Below, piece after piece: positions 18,237 through 32,200 of a DNA stretch of 64,000 nt (the first letter of the stretch is position 1; every line of letters begins with the position of its first letter). Location of the stretch: contig CM034549.1 in assembly GCA_020055645.1 (NCBI GenBank), positions 15,645,930 to 15,709,929 of the forward strand, given 5' to 3'. Made by a program: the position numbers and the translations under genes. This stretch comes from Tomocerus qinae. Lineage: Eukaryota > Arthropoda > Collembola > Entomobryomorpha > Tomoceridae. The notes below the pieces were generated by a model, which worked only from the letters and a program-made list of their open reading frames with translations, was not told the origin of the DNA and made no database searches.

Positions 18237-19179
18237 CTTCGTCGTCGTGGGTTAGTCTTTAATGTTACGTTAAGTTCGACTTCTAACAGCTATATATATA
18301 CGGCTGATTGGTATTGCATACGGTATTTGAGATCTGGAAGTATTTAACCTGAAAAATACCGATTCAATATCGTCAGCTAAATTGTAAAAATGTAAATTAA
18401 GTAGGATAATGGCTATATGATTTAAATATAAAATTTTTAAACTTACAACGTATGCCAATACTAACAGCCAAAGTGACAAGAACAGAGACAGACAGACAGA
18501 GACTTAACAGAGACTCTGTTCTTGTAACTTTAATTAAATATCAGCTGTTCGATTAATCCAATTCACTATATTACAATACTCAATATTTTATAACAGAAGT
18601 AATACTTTTATTTTAAAAATAGTAGTAGATACACCACCGGAAACCGTGAAGCCAATTCCCCAGACCAAAATTGGCAAAAACAAAAACAAACTACGATTTT
18701 TTACGACTGATGACTCCAAAAGTCCAAGAACGAATGGGAATTCAATTTTAGCGCTGAAAATAGTGACGAAATGGTTCATCCTTGATAGATTCAGAAGAGC
18801 GGTAACAATTGCTAAATTCAGTTTCATGGTTTCATGTGTAGTACATCAGTAATAAAATCAGTAGTACTTTCAAAGTAGTTAAAGTTTTTATACTCTTACC
18901 AACTTTTCGCTTCTGTTGATAAGAGTTAAAGGACTGTGGCCCAAAATTTTGGCTCCGGGAGACAAAATCTGCCTCCAACTTGTTGTCGATTTTCCCGTTA
19001 TAGTGGCGTTGCGACGAAAAATGTAAAGGAGCCCCCTTATCGCTAACTAGATCTAGCGTTTATTTTCGAAAACAATGTCACCTTGTTTAGCGGGGTTTTA
19101 AATATCGCTAGGTCAGTCTCCTAACTACTTTCAAAGTTGCTTCTCCCTGTCCTTCCGTCGGCAGTTTTTCTGAAAAGGT
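18237..19179. promoter_or_regulatory. shared divergent promoter interval of PRP16 and ALKBH1
   Basis: The two start codons face away from each other across 943 bp, so both promoters must lie here unless upstream UTR exons exist. The interval contains a 12-bp perfect inverted repeat (18476-18487 and 18514-18525) around a short (GACA)n run. The sequence AWATCGCTA occurs at two places near 19040 and 19105. Two overlapping open frames on opposite strands (18646-18852 + and 18588-18827 -) have no recognised relatives. No TATA box could be assigned, as is usual for housekeeping genes. Confidence 0.5.
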
Positions 19180-20783
19180 ATGGATTTTTCAGAGCAAAGT
19201 GAGAAATCAAAGGAAGATCCTCTGAAAAACCTTCCGGGCGATGGCAATACCGATTTATTCAAGGAAAGTTTCAAAAGATACAGATCGTGGAAGAAAAAAG
19301 GTCTTACAGATGATCCGGAAGGAGTACGCAGCTGTTCCTCCGATGTTGTTGATATTGAAGAAGATATAAACAAATTAAATGTTATTAAGGAATTGGAAAT
19401 TGTCAATTCACCATTGGAATCCTGTTGTCAATGTGGGTCTGCCTTTTTTGGTTTGAAGCCCGTCAATTCCTGGAAAGTATATCAATTTACATTTCCCCAA
19501 GGTAAAAATCACTAAAATGGATGTCAAATGAATGTAAAATGTCAAGTAATATCATAATAAATCAACCAACTATAGTTAATATCTTTTGGTTTGCTTGTAC
19601 ATCAACATAATCAACAATCAATGACAATTGCGTTGTTATTGCATTATTATACATATTAAATTCGAATTACATGTTTAACCTGTTACAATTCTATTTCTAT
19701 ATAGGATTGATATTCATAAAGAATCCTTTTACGAGTGAAGGACAGCGATATTGGATCACTAGAAGTCTTTCAGACTATCACGAAAAACCGTATGTAACCA
19801 ATATTGACAATTTATGCAGAGTAAGCACTGATAAAAAAATTGATGCTTCTGCAATCAAAAAAGACGAAGAAGAATTCTATAAAAAGCTTCGATGGGTAAC
19901 TTTTGGCTACCATCATGATTGGGACACTAAGGTAAGATCCCATTGAAATATATAATTCATATAATACGACTTTAGTGGGTATTTTAAAGGTGTAAATTGT
20001 CTCGGATTAGGTATATTCTGACCATTATAAATGTGAATTTCCACCTGATTTGGGTTCACTAACGAAATATATAGCACTTGCCCTGGACTTCAGAGATTTT
20101 AAAGCTGAGGCAGCCATTGTTAATTATTACCACTTAGATTCTACTCTCTCTGGTCATATAGATCGTTCCGAAGTTAATCAAAAGGCCCCTCTTTTTTCAT
20201 TGAGGTGAATAATTTGTATATAGTTTCAGTAGTTTACTCAATTTACGTTTCATTATAAAAATTCACGTTAAATATTCATTATGGTATTAATCTTATATCT
20301 AGCTTTGGTCAGACTGCAGTATTTTTAATTGGAGGAAGAACAAAAGATGTTAAACCAGTTCCAGTGTTTCTTCGAAGTGGTGATATTGTAATTATGACCG
20401 GGGAAAGCAGATTTTCCTATCATGGGGTACCTTGTGTCTTAGCCACTAAAAATCAGCCTTGGCAAACTATTGATGTAGCATGTACAACGGATGTGGAAGT
20501 TGATGACAAAGACATTGATAATGAGTTATTTTCAAAGAGACGGAAATTGGATGCTTCATCTCTCAAGATAGATTGTTGTTCGAACTGTAACCAAAACGCT
20601 TACATAATACACCCATGCAACCCTTTAGTGAGTAATGTGCTGCGAAGGTGGTCAAAGTTCCACTCAGATTATGTATCGAAATGCAGAATCAACCTTAATG
20701 TGCGCCAAGTTTTATTTCCAGGGCAAAACAATTTGGAAGTCGATATGGATAAACCCCACGTGGAAGCATCAGATACGAACTGA
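19180..20783 (+). CDS. ALKBH1: ALKBH1, AlkB-type 2-oxoglutarate/Fe(II) dioxygenase, 4 exons
   Basis: Exons are 19180-19501, 19705-19931, 20011-20204 and 20303-20783. GT-AG junctions agree in phase and give 407 residues (human ALKBH1 is 389). The enzyme oxidatively demethylates nucleic acids; reported substrates of the family include m1A in tRNA and modified DNA bases, in mitochondria and nucleus. The N-terminus has the [12 protein letters not shown] helix and [14 protein letters not shown] matching the family. [15 protein letters not shown] at about 169-183 precedes the double-stranded beta helix. The iron ligands are His232 and Asp234 (HIDRSE) and His288 (YHGVP). The 2-oxoglutarate arginine lies in RINLNVRQV (Arg376 or Arg382). 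Compared with human, about 50 residues are inserted before the last strand, with a KRRK basic patch (326-329) and several Cys (CCSNCNQ). The gene faces Pellino tail to tail. Introns are short (80-200 bp), unlike the long introns elsewhere in the window. Confidence 0.95.
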
Positions 20784-23282
20784 TACGGTGCCATTTATTC
20801 AAAAGTAGCGATTTTGTTATCTGCAAGAAATTTAAAATATCATGCCAAGAAATGACAAAAAATTTGACTTGTAACATTTTTATTCATGAAGTTTATTCAT
20901 TCTCGTTTTTGCGAGCTGCGCCATCATCATAAATACTTTAGATAATTGGTAGATACTTAACTATCATTGCACTATCTATTTACGCCAAACTGAAGACATT
21001 CATTTTCCCTGAATCAAGGGTCATTAATCAAATTAACCATTTGCACACATCTAAAGAATCTACAATCTAACAGTTTAAGAACCCACATGTTTTATACATG
21101 ACAAATGCGGAGCATAAAATAATGGCAAATGCCGTTCGTCATGTGTAATCCAAAACGGTATGGTAGTGAGTGTACTATGTACTATTACTATGCTCAATTT
21201 TAACTATTAGGCAGAGAAATTGCTTTCAACCTTAATAGAAGAGTTTTACCATGTAACGATAGATTTATAGAATTCTTCATTTTTATTGCCCTTTATTTTA
21301 TACTAAAGGCCCTTCTGTTATGATAACTTTATTTTTAATTCTATAGCTTTACAAATACGTACATAGATCACATTTTTATCATTTCTGATAATTTCCCAAA
21401 AACAACTCTACATAAAATGTAGAAGATTTATCTAAAGACGTTGGTTCAGGTTCAGACAATAGATAGCAATAGATAAAAATTACGAAGTCAAACATGAATC
21501 GATGGCACTTCCCGTTATTACAATTTACATACTAAAATTGTGTAAATAATAATAGTCAAAAGAATGCACGTACATTTTTAAAACCTACTTAAATTAGAAA
21601 CGAAATACAAATAATATTAAAACTACAAGTTAGTGAAGCACAATACAGAACAATTTAATACTTAAAGTATGTTTACCATTCACACACAACATAAGTAAGT
21701 ACAAAACCCGAAGTCATTTCTTTGATATTCATCAGCTTTGGCTTTGACAGCGAAAGCATAGAAGTGTCTGGTAGTAATTATGAATACCGTGCTAAATTTA
21801 ACCTCGTATGATTAATACGGCTATACTAATTACTACATTAGGACAGGATACATTTTGTACTATTATATAATGTAAATGGATATCGAAGTGATTTATGTAC
21901 CTGTAAAAACTATTTTGCCCTTACCAACATGTCATTACATGTAGTGAATTTATTACCTTATCTACTCTTTTAAATGCAACAACGATCATTAACAGTACGT
22001 TATAATAATAACATGTAAAGATTTGTTGGATCTACACTTTTGCACACAATCATGTAAACATATCTTTAAGATAATTGCTCTGTATTTGTATTGTAAATTA
22101 ATTATGGTGAGGTGTAATGGGATGTAATGTAACTGTTATTGTTACTATTTATTTATAATGGTTCGTTATCAGTCAGCGAGTATAAACAACTGCAGAGTTC
22201 AGTAGGTAATGTCAGCACATTTTGCCATCTTAATAAATGGCTACTTATAGATCTCATGACTATTGACAGTAAACTGCTGATTTTGTGTATACTCGTTTCT
22301 TTATTTCTATTATATCCCCAAGGAATGTAATTCGACTTATTTGTATAAACCATATTAATGTCTAAATTAATGTTATTAACAGTCTAACTAGGATAAAGAA
22401 AGTGTACGTCGATACTAAGAGAAAAAAGTGCACAAATATCGAATCATAACATGAAATCTAATCTATAGCGTGCCAAGTAAATTAGGTAATATCATATCTA
22501 ACATTATAAACGTATGTAATTGTCTAGGTATGAATAGAATACAGACGTCAATATTATTTACTACGTATTTGTGGTCTTCGACAATTTTAGACAGTGTAAT
22601 ACAACCTCTTTTAACTTTTGAATGCACATTTTTAAGTTGATAGTTGATTACGTAAAGGTAAACGTAGTCCTTGCCTTTTTATAATTGCAAACACAACATT
22701 AAGAACTTGGGCTATGCATCATACAACCAATTTTAAATACCAAAAAGATCTCCAGTTTCAGTTTTATGTAAATTATCTTAGAATTATTGGATTTACTAAT
22801 AAAACCCAGAGATGGGTAAGTAATAAATAAAGGTATAGATGTTAGCTGCTTAATAGCGTTGTTTTTTATGTATTTCGTCATAGAATCTTTCTTTACAGAA
22901 AGCACAGTGGGTACGTACATTCTTGAAAACTAAAAGTTGATGACAGTAATTACAATAAAGTTACTGGGGACTATCTAACTAGCAACTTAGGAATTAATCT
23001 ATCGATACGTATGCAGAAATGCGTATAATTCGTACATACTTTGCGTCTACTTACAAACTAAAACTAATGTCAATGTAGTAGCTAAACTACTAGACATACT
23101 TTTACACTTAAAAGGAATTAGGTAAGCAAACAACAAACAATTTGCTTTGCGGTTTCTTAAGACTTCGCATATTCATTGTTTTGTATATAGGTACATTATA
23201 TTATTTATAATAATGTGTACCAGGCCATCAAAATTTAGGAATAGTTTAGCTTTAAGAAATAGTTAGTTATAACCGCAGAAAA
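20784..23282. other. intergenic region between convergent ALKBH1 and Pellino 3' ends
   Basis: This stretch must hold both 3' UTRs. Several AATAAA-like hexamers occur on each strand (for example TTTATT, read on minus, near 22147 and 22302), but none can be chosen without transcripts. No protein-like open frame or repeat was recognised. Confidence 0.5.
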
Positions 23283-26200
23283 TCAGTCAACATTATCTTG
23301 GAATATTAGTCGGACGTAGCCTATTGTTCCTTCCAACGGTGTGGCACAAAACGGGCACTCAGCTTGAAGTCCTTTGGTTCCATGTGGAATTGGCATATTT
23401 GCCCAGTACCTTAACCAAAAAAATCCATATTATAGCTATAATTTAACCGAGGTAATATATTTTATAACCAAGTCTTGACAAAAAATTATAATTGAGGATT
23501 CCATGTACTCACATTGCAGTTCTTTCAGATACCATATGCCCACATGGGAAAAATGCATGTGAAAGGGGTCCATTGTCACAGTAAGTAGCAGGTTCATAAG
23601 ACATTGACAAGGCTACATAAGGCCCACTAGTCATACAAATAGGACAAGTTCTTTCTTTCGATTCAGACCCTTTTTTCATTCCCCACTCATGTAAACCTTG
23701 TACATGACCGCATCTGCAATTACATTTTAATTTAATTAGAAATTATATATTTCAAAATTGCAATTCATTTTCGTACTACTAAATTAACAGTAGAATAAAC
23801 AAAATTGTTTAAAATTACTTGAGATAAATATATGGCTCTCTATCCAATGAATTCGTTTTTCTTCCTACTACAAGAGTATTCAGTCCTACAGGGCACTGTG
23901 GTCTTCCAGCATTTACAAGGTCCAACATTCTCTCCAGCTCGCGTCTTGTCTGTATTCATTAAAAGATAATTAATGACTGAAAATCATATTCTGTGGCTAA
24001 TGCGTCCATAGATAATTAAAGCAAATGAATGAATGCGAAAGAGAAACGCAATTCCTCCTATTTAGATCAGGTAATAAATTCCTTTTTCGCTACATACATA
24101 ATTAAAACACTAATTGCACTTACGACTGCTCTTCAACCCAATAATTATAAGTACCTAGCCAAAATGAAAGCGATATTCCTATCGTTAATCAAATCTGTAG
24201 CATGTACTGCATTGATTTCCTAGCAATAGACAACGGTTAAAGGAATCTCTAATTGCGACTTACATCTTCCATCGCTAAAAATTTAGAACTGTAACAAAGT
24301 AATAATCAAAATCATTTACTGTACGAATCTACTCTTTTTTATCTATTTACATGTGCTATGAAGTGTTTGAGTAGTTCTTCTCACATGCATATAAGTTATA
24401 AGTATCAAAATAAAGTTTGTGTGGAGTACAGAATAGAATTTTAGGATCAAGTAGAGCAACCTCTTCTGTAAGTAATTGAATAAAATCACTTTCCGATTGG
24501 ATCTTCAAAAGTTCATTAATTTGGAAGCTTTCTCATTTATATCATTACTAAATTGCTATCTATAATGACATAAATTTAACTTTTCTTCGTATAAATTTTC
24601 ACACTTAAGTGATTGTGACAGTATGATGACACTATCTTTCCTAGAAGACGAAATACTGTTCCTGAAGTTTAATCCTTCTTATTGCAGAAGCGCAAAAAGG
24701 GAGAATCTTTACGGAGACCTGTCTCTTTTGCATATCATCAATCATACCGCATTATAAACTTTTTTCTGATGGAAACTGAGATCATGGTAGGTGAAGGCGT
24801 GGGAAATAAAGTTATACATCTACATGCTAACACAATAGTGTGTATTTTACAAAGGAACTACTGTAAGTACTGTAGTATACTATAACGATCTACCTACGAC
24901 GCACACACAAAGCTGTTATGGATTTTAAGGCGACAATAAAGATGATCGTTTAAGTTTATTGCAGTAGTATACAGAGTTAAAAAACTTACGGGTGATTTTT
25001 CTAGGCCTTCGGCTGACCTCCAGAGTAAGGTGACCCCACAAAGGTCAATCATGGACCCATCCTCCAGTACATTGGACTCATTCTCCATCTTCTTCCCTTT
25101 TTGTGGTGCAGACCGAGACTCCCGCATAGTATAAAGGCCGCCGTTAACGGAAACTTCTCTCCAAGGCAGTGGCTTTGCGTTCCCTCCCACGAAGGATCCC
25201 TTCACATGTAGTAACAGCACTCCATTCGTTGTAAGGCCATCAATCACTCCGTTTTCTTCCCATTTGCTCGCCTTCTCCTACAAATATCAGTTACTTTAGT
25301 TCGCTCAATACTAACTCATTTTATATTAACTAGAAAGTAATGTATTCCCGAGAAAGACTCAATTGCCCACTAACTACCCATCTCCTACCTCTCTCCAGCT
25401 GTAATGCACAATTCTTGTTACACCACAATAAAATAGCCTTTCAGAGTTTACGGTATATCAAATTGAGTAGTACCTAAGCACTTACAATAACATCAATAAC
25501 AATATTATTATCATTATCATAAAATAAAAACATTTTTATAGCTACAAATGTTATGTCATGGCTAATATAGTAAATCCTGAGAGTTTGAATAAGGATAAGT
25601 ATCAGGTTATGGTGTTGGCGAAAAATGGGAGAATGGAAATCATTAGCAGTAATGTAGTAGTAGATAAAAATAGTAAAATACACCCTGTCTACATCATTTG
25701 CAGATTTCATTAGATCAGAGAATTTCACAGTTTCATTATAACATCTAGATTCATTCTATGCAGAAATAATTATGCATTCCCCACTACAGAAGGTACCTCA
25801 TGCATTTTAGAATCTACAGACACAACGAGAGAGAAAGAGACCATTATCGAGTACTCAGAGGTACGTGGTGAGTGATGATAACATTAGGTGCCTACAGAAT
25901 TTGCCGCAATGCAATTGCGCAAGTGCTTCCGTATATACCACAATGTAAAAATCCTTCTACATGGTAAATAACAAACTCTTCATTTCATTCCATCCTGGCT
26001 TTATCAGTAATTGACCGATAACGAGGATATGTCAGATAAGTGTAAATGTAGCATAAACCGGTACTATCACAATAAAGTAGTAGCACCACCGGTCTACATC
26101 TGCAATACTGTTCTCTAACGTTACGACATATCATAAAACACCTTACTGTGCAAAGGCATACTTAGGCGTACACTCTAACAAAAATTTTCATTTTACCAAA

Positions 26201-29200
26201 CTATAGCTTTTCTAGCACTTCCAATTAGGACAATATAATTTAATAATTTTCCCACATGTGTCCTCAGATTAATTTACACGGACTGGGCAATTCAGCTCAT
26301 TCCACTACTTTATACATTCTAAACCACAAAATATACTCATAGTACATTATCTGCATACCATACTATTGCATATACCTATAAGTCTATAGTAATGACATAA
26401 TAATTTACCCTAACACAGTTAGATATTGTAAAATGCACATCTTGCCAGCTCCACATTCATTGACTCTTTGGCCACTATATTATACAAGACCAACTTATAT
26501 GGGATTGAATTAACTATGTGCTATATAAATAATAATATGGGTAACCTACTGAACAAAGCCCACAATGCAATCAGTTTTTCAATCCAGAAATTACTATTAT
26601 TCGATTCCCGGTCCCTTCTTGCTCATCAGAGAGCATTTAATTAAACTTACCGTCATAGGAAAACGATGTTCCTACATTTATCTATCTCTAATTCTCTTTC
26701 GCCGACTGCAATTACTTATGTGAGCTAAATGTGCAGAACTGCTCATGTACTATGTTGAATAATACTTTATCAGAAACGAGGCGAGTCTACATAATATCTC
26801 TTGTCTCACCAGGAGTTTCCCATGTTCCCCATCTTCCTTGCAAATTTCTGACTTCCATTACAACTGCTAATGGATAACTCGTTTGTATGCTACATATAAT
26901 TATTCCCTCAGCTAAAATCTTATCTCTAACACTCCAGCTACCAGAATAGTATCGATTGAATCGAAAAGTATGTAAAAGTCTAAATAATGAAGTTAAATAT
27001 ATAATCCCTCATTATATTCATCTAGAGAGAAATTTCTTTCTAGTTATGAAAAACTTTTTGCGCAGGTGTCTGCAACATTGGAGCAAAAACGGTATATACG
27101 ATAATGATCCTGAAAGTTAGATCCAGATGTACAGTACCTATCCCTAATATAACATGAATAACTGCAATTTTAGTTTCCGGACCCAAAAAACTTTTAGCCT
27201 GGAAATATTAGCCAACACTTGGCAAGCTCAATTTTAATTTCAGTTACTTTCCTCAACCTTTCAATACTATTTTAGAGTACCTAGATGTAATAAGTTATCT
27301 TTCGCACATTTTCTCATTAAGGCACATGCCATATTGTCTGTGAGTATAGACTTATAAATCTATATAGACTACTTTATCGATATCTCAAAGAATAAATAAC
27401 CTGATCGTAATTTTGGTTAATACCTTCAGCCAAAGAATAATAAAATGATTGGGTTTGTTTTTCTTTATTGCTCGAGTGGACTCTTTTATTTTTCTTTGTC
27501 CACTAGCTGTGTGATATTTATCGCTTTCTTTTGCCTTTCTTCGAAATAAGTTCGTAGATGCAGCCATATTTCTCACGTTAGATCAACAACAGGCCGCAAA
27601 CACTCCATCAGAAGGCCTCTTCCAAAATAAGAACTGCCGACTTTGCCGCGACACAACCGCATACTTAACATAAGAACTACATAGTGGGTAAGATAGTGAT
27701 AGAAATAATAACAGAAAAGCCACAAAAATTTATCATTCTGTGTAGCATGAGCTATCGCTTCTGTAGAAAAAGACGTTAAGAAAAGCCTAACAAATACAGA
27801 AGCAACACTAAAGCATTTTATACATACGTAAATGTAAGATTTCCACATAATTCACCGGCAACATCTCATAAAGCACCCGCTATTCCTTTCTGCATGGAAG
27901 AGAAACAAAATAATAGCCCGCTGGCTCCTTCCTTACTACTCATTCTATCTCTCAGTAATATCTAAAATACTTTTTTAATGAAACGACTCGAGTCTTGCTT
28001 TGTGAAAATTGTGTTGCGTACTATAAAATGGTTATACAGTACCTTGCCGTAGTGTAGCTTAACATTAACATTACATATCATCTCAATCTCTTCTTTCTCC
28101 AAGACTTATTAAATTCACTAACGCAAACAGTAGGAACACGAGATGGGAAAAAACAATCTATAAATCCATCAGCATCCACCCACATCTTTTGGAACTTTAG
28201 AACATCACTGAAATTCTATCCTTTATGGCTCTCTTCCTAATAATGCATACTTACACAACATGCTTTAATAAAGTAAACATTTGCTCGTTTTATACAGTAA
28301 TTGCAAAATTAATGAGATTCCATAAACATTACATAGAACAACATGCGAGTTTTTTCTTTACAAATCTGCTATTTGTAATCGAATTGAAGCCAGCTGCTTC
28401 CATATTGTATTTCCAATTACAATACATGCATGGAAAAGTCTAATATAAAGACAAAAACGATTCTTCATGCTAAAGCAATGACTTTCATTGTAACCTTGCG
28501 ATATTCTTTGTCCGAGAGAGTAGTTCTACTATTTCGATTTGATTCGCAATCTCAATGCGCCAAAATATGTGTCAAGGCAATGAAAACAAATCATAAGTGA
28601 GAGCTGCAATGCTATCGCACATATCATGTATAGTGTAGATTATATTATATCAAATACCATTGTATAGATATACAGAACCATTTTGGAGCAGAAGCACGAA
28701 AAAATAATGCAATTTCATCTGATGAAAGTGTGCAGTATATTTTATGTTTCTTTCATGTGTTTCACCAGAGCAATAACAGTTTCTACACTTATGCCAACGG
28801 AGCATAGGAGGAAAGTGATACTTTCACCACTGCCTGACAGCCTATGCTTCATTATTTTGATATCATTGAAACTTTGTGCTAGAAAAGTAAATGATGGTCT
28901 CTCTAGCCTCTACCACATTCACTCTACTTCACACTGAACTCAAAATGAAGCCAAGTAAGTTAGTTACCTCAGCTCTTTTTCTGAGCCACTCAACTACCTC
29001 GAATGAAATCAGTCAGAGTGCGAGTCTTGACTTTTTCCTTCTTTTCCGATTATAATATGTCTCTGTCTATGATATGTATTCATTTATGTACTATCTATTT
29101 ATTTGGCATTCGTGAGTATATTCATAGAGACTACACCTAAACGAAGGCAAAAGCCAAGTCATCAAAATGTCGCAAAGAACCTCTTCATATGATTTACGCC

Positions 29201-32200
29201 TTGATTTCACAAACTGTGCAAAGGTCAATTTATATCCCTTGTTGGCTGTTGTAGGCGTAGCTTCGTATGTCTTCCAGCCTGTTTCTTTCCAAACTACAAC
29301 AATTTGTTCATAGTTTACATGTATCGCTCACTACAGACGTATAATAATGAGCATACTATAACCTATACGTGCTCCCTTCCCTTTTTTACCTTTACTCTCA
29401 TCTTCTGACTGAAACTTGAGTGAATTGAGATGAGACTTTACTGCTCTGTTCCCAAGTAGTGCAACCAACTAAATCCCAAGCTCTCTCTTCAGCAGTTTTC
29501 TCTTTCTTTGTTCTCCTCGCCCTTTAATACTCATATTATATATTTACTTCTACTTTTATAAGCCATAATATAATCTACAGATAGATAGCTACTTATTTTA
29601 GACTTCTCCAAGCTAAATTGACGAGTGACATGAGCTGAGTTGACGCACCGTGACGTAAATTGCCTTCGCTTTATGCGACATTCTCTAAATACATTTTACG
29701 AACAACCCCACGTCTAACTTTTTTAGCTTTCGCAGCAATACTTTATTGGCCTTAGCTAATCTAACTAATGTAAATACGTATTATTACACTTAAGTATAAA
29801 ACTTTCAGTATACTATGAGACATTTCTTCATTTTTCAACATGCTTAATTAACCATCAGTTAGATTCCATTGCAAAATTTTAACATCACGTACTTTATTTG
29901 CCATATCTAACAAACTTAAGTACCTAAGCTAAGTAGGTATTAATTAGGTAGATTGAATACAACTTTATATGCCTAAAACTAAATGATATATAGTGGTACT
30001 TAAAAGCATAGTAAACTATATCAAAATCAAAAAGCTACCCAACGTCCCAACAGTTGTGCCCTTTCCCAAACTGAGAGGGTGATTATAGTGCAGAAATTCA
30101 GTAGTTTTATCAGCAATCAAAACCAGACCAAAAACGGTGACACCGGCAATCGTCATATATAGATATACAGTGCTAGATTAGATTAGTATGCATAGAGCAA
30201 CGTCTGGAAATACACATCTAGTAAATTGTGACACAGAGTGTAAGTAGAGTTGATAGCGATCTCCAATGAGGCTTAGCAAATAAGTTTCATACCCTTGTCA
30301 CTTTACCTTGAGAATTTGAGTGGAACAGACTGAATAAGCAGCCATAAAACATAACACCTTCCTATCCAAGAGCATGTAAGAGAAGACACTAGCCAAGGAC
30401 ACAAATGCCGCGTCGTGCTACCTTAACTTTATGTAAATACAAACACCGCACACCTCGTTAACTGTTGGCTCTATAATGGGGTACCTAGCCAGAGTAGAGA
30501 CCAAGTCACATTTTATATAAACCCGTTGTTTGTAATGTAAGCACAACTCCTCATAGTACAAATACATTAGCGAGCCGGCAGCATCGTTTCTTATTGAGAA
30601 AACGGGTAAACCGACAGTTTACTACACTAAAGAAAAGTAGCACGACGAAAATATTCTTGGAGGAGCTGTTTGAAAATCCTGACTTTGAAATATAAGTAGG
30701 TACATTACCCAGAGAGGACAAGTCAAGACAGATATGACTTGACATAGCTCACAAAACTACTTTCCGCAAGTATTACGCATTACTTAAGCTGCGTATAAAC
30801 TGAAATACGGATCGTAAGTACTCACTCTTACCTGCCTGTCGGGTACACTGTGTCTGCACTCTGCACATAACTTATATAGATTTACTTTTAATATAATAGT
30901 GCTACCGGTACGTGCAGAGAGATTGGAGTAGGAGTAGATCCACTAAAGACAACTCTCACGTATGCGTACAGAACGACGTGTGTAAATTCCCGTCTTTGCT
31001 ACCTCGGAAGCAAGTATTTATGCTGACTGCATTCTACCTTCGTGGAGAAAGTCCAAGGTATACACTATGAATAGAAGGATAAGACGCATGTTGAGAAAAA
31101 TGCAATCTATTTATCTTTTTCTATATTTATTTGTAGTCTGCAGCAGAACACACACACATAAGTACCTAGATACAGCTGTATTGTACCTTACTCTATCTTT
31201 GTGTACACTAACAGCTCAGCCTTGACTACTTACTATACACAAAGCGTACATTACTGCAGAGTACATAACAATAGAGCTATATCTTCATTGCACGTATGTA
31301 TTCCACAAGGTAAGACGAATTCACTTAAGGTACATTAGAAAGTTAAAGCTTATCTCTTTTTCTAACAACCATGGCTGTCTCATTTCCCGTACAGTTGTAA
31401 CTTTTCAAATAAGGAGCACACGAATGCAGCACGCTCTCCTAACTGCCAGTCAGTTTCTCCATACAAAGGTATAGCACATTGGTAAACAGGTTTGTACATC
31501 TATATCTACAATCACTGTATTGTGTATATCTACTGTTTTAGTACTATCTAGGAGATGAAAACCACAAAAACCTGCCACTTTTCCTGTTTAAGTCTGCTAA
31601 TGGATATAGAAAGAAAAGAGTAGTTGACTATAAATAGTATATTGCACAGCAGTGCAGTAGATAATGTAATGCAGCAGACATTAGGCACAAATACGAAGGT
31701 CTAAAGATGCAATATAAAGTAAAAGCAGCTACTATATATACATATATCTTTGTCCATGGATTTCATTTCAGTTTTTCCGTTTCCTCTTTGCGATGCTCTC
31801 TCCTTCCTTTGGTTCCCTTCGCTTCCCCATTACTACATATCCTAGTGTTCTCAAGGATCACAACTGGATCGATAGCCTCATTTCCCAGATTTCCAAATCC
31901 CCAGACTCAACACCAAACTAAATTCAGGCACTACGTACATATATACATAGTGCATACGCAGATGGGATATTATACGGGATATAGGTTTCAGTCCAAAGTC
32001 TCTGGACCACTTTAACTATTTCTATATACAAGTCTCATATGAATTCCTACGCTATTTATAGTTAACAATTTAGGATACAGTTTTAGACTTTCTCCTTTAT
32101 CTCTGTATACTACTGTATTAAAGTGTATAAGAACGGCTACAGCAAGTCAATAATAACAGTACCAGTACAGATGGGTAGAGAAATACGTTTTAACCAAAGC

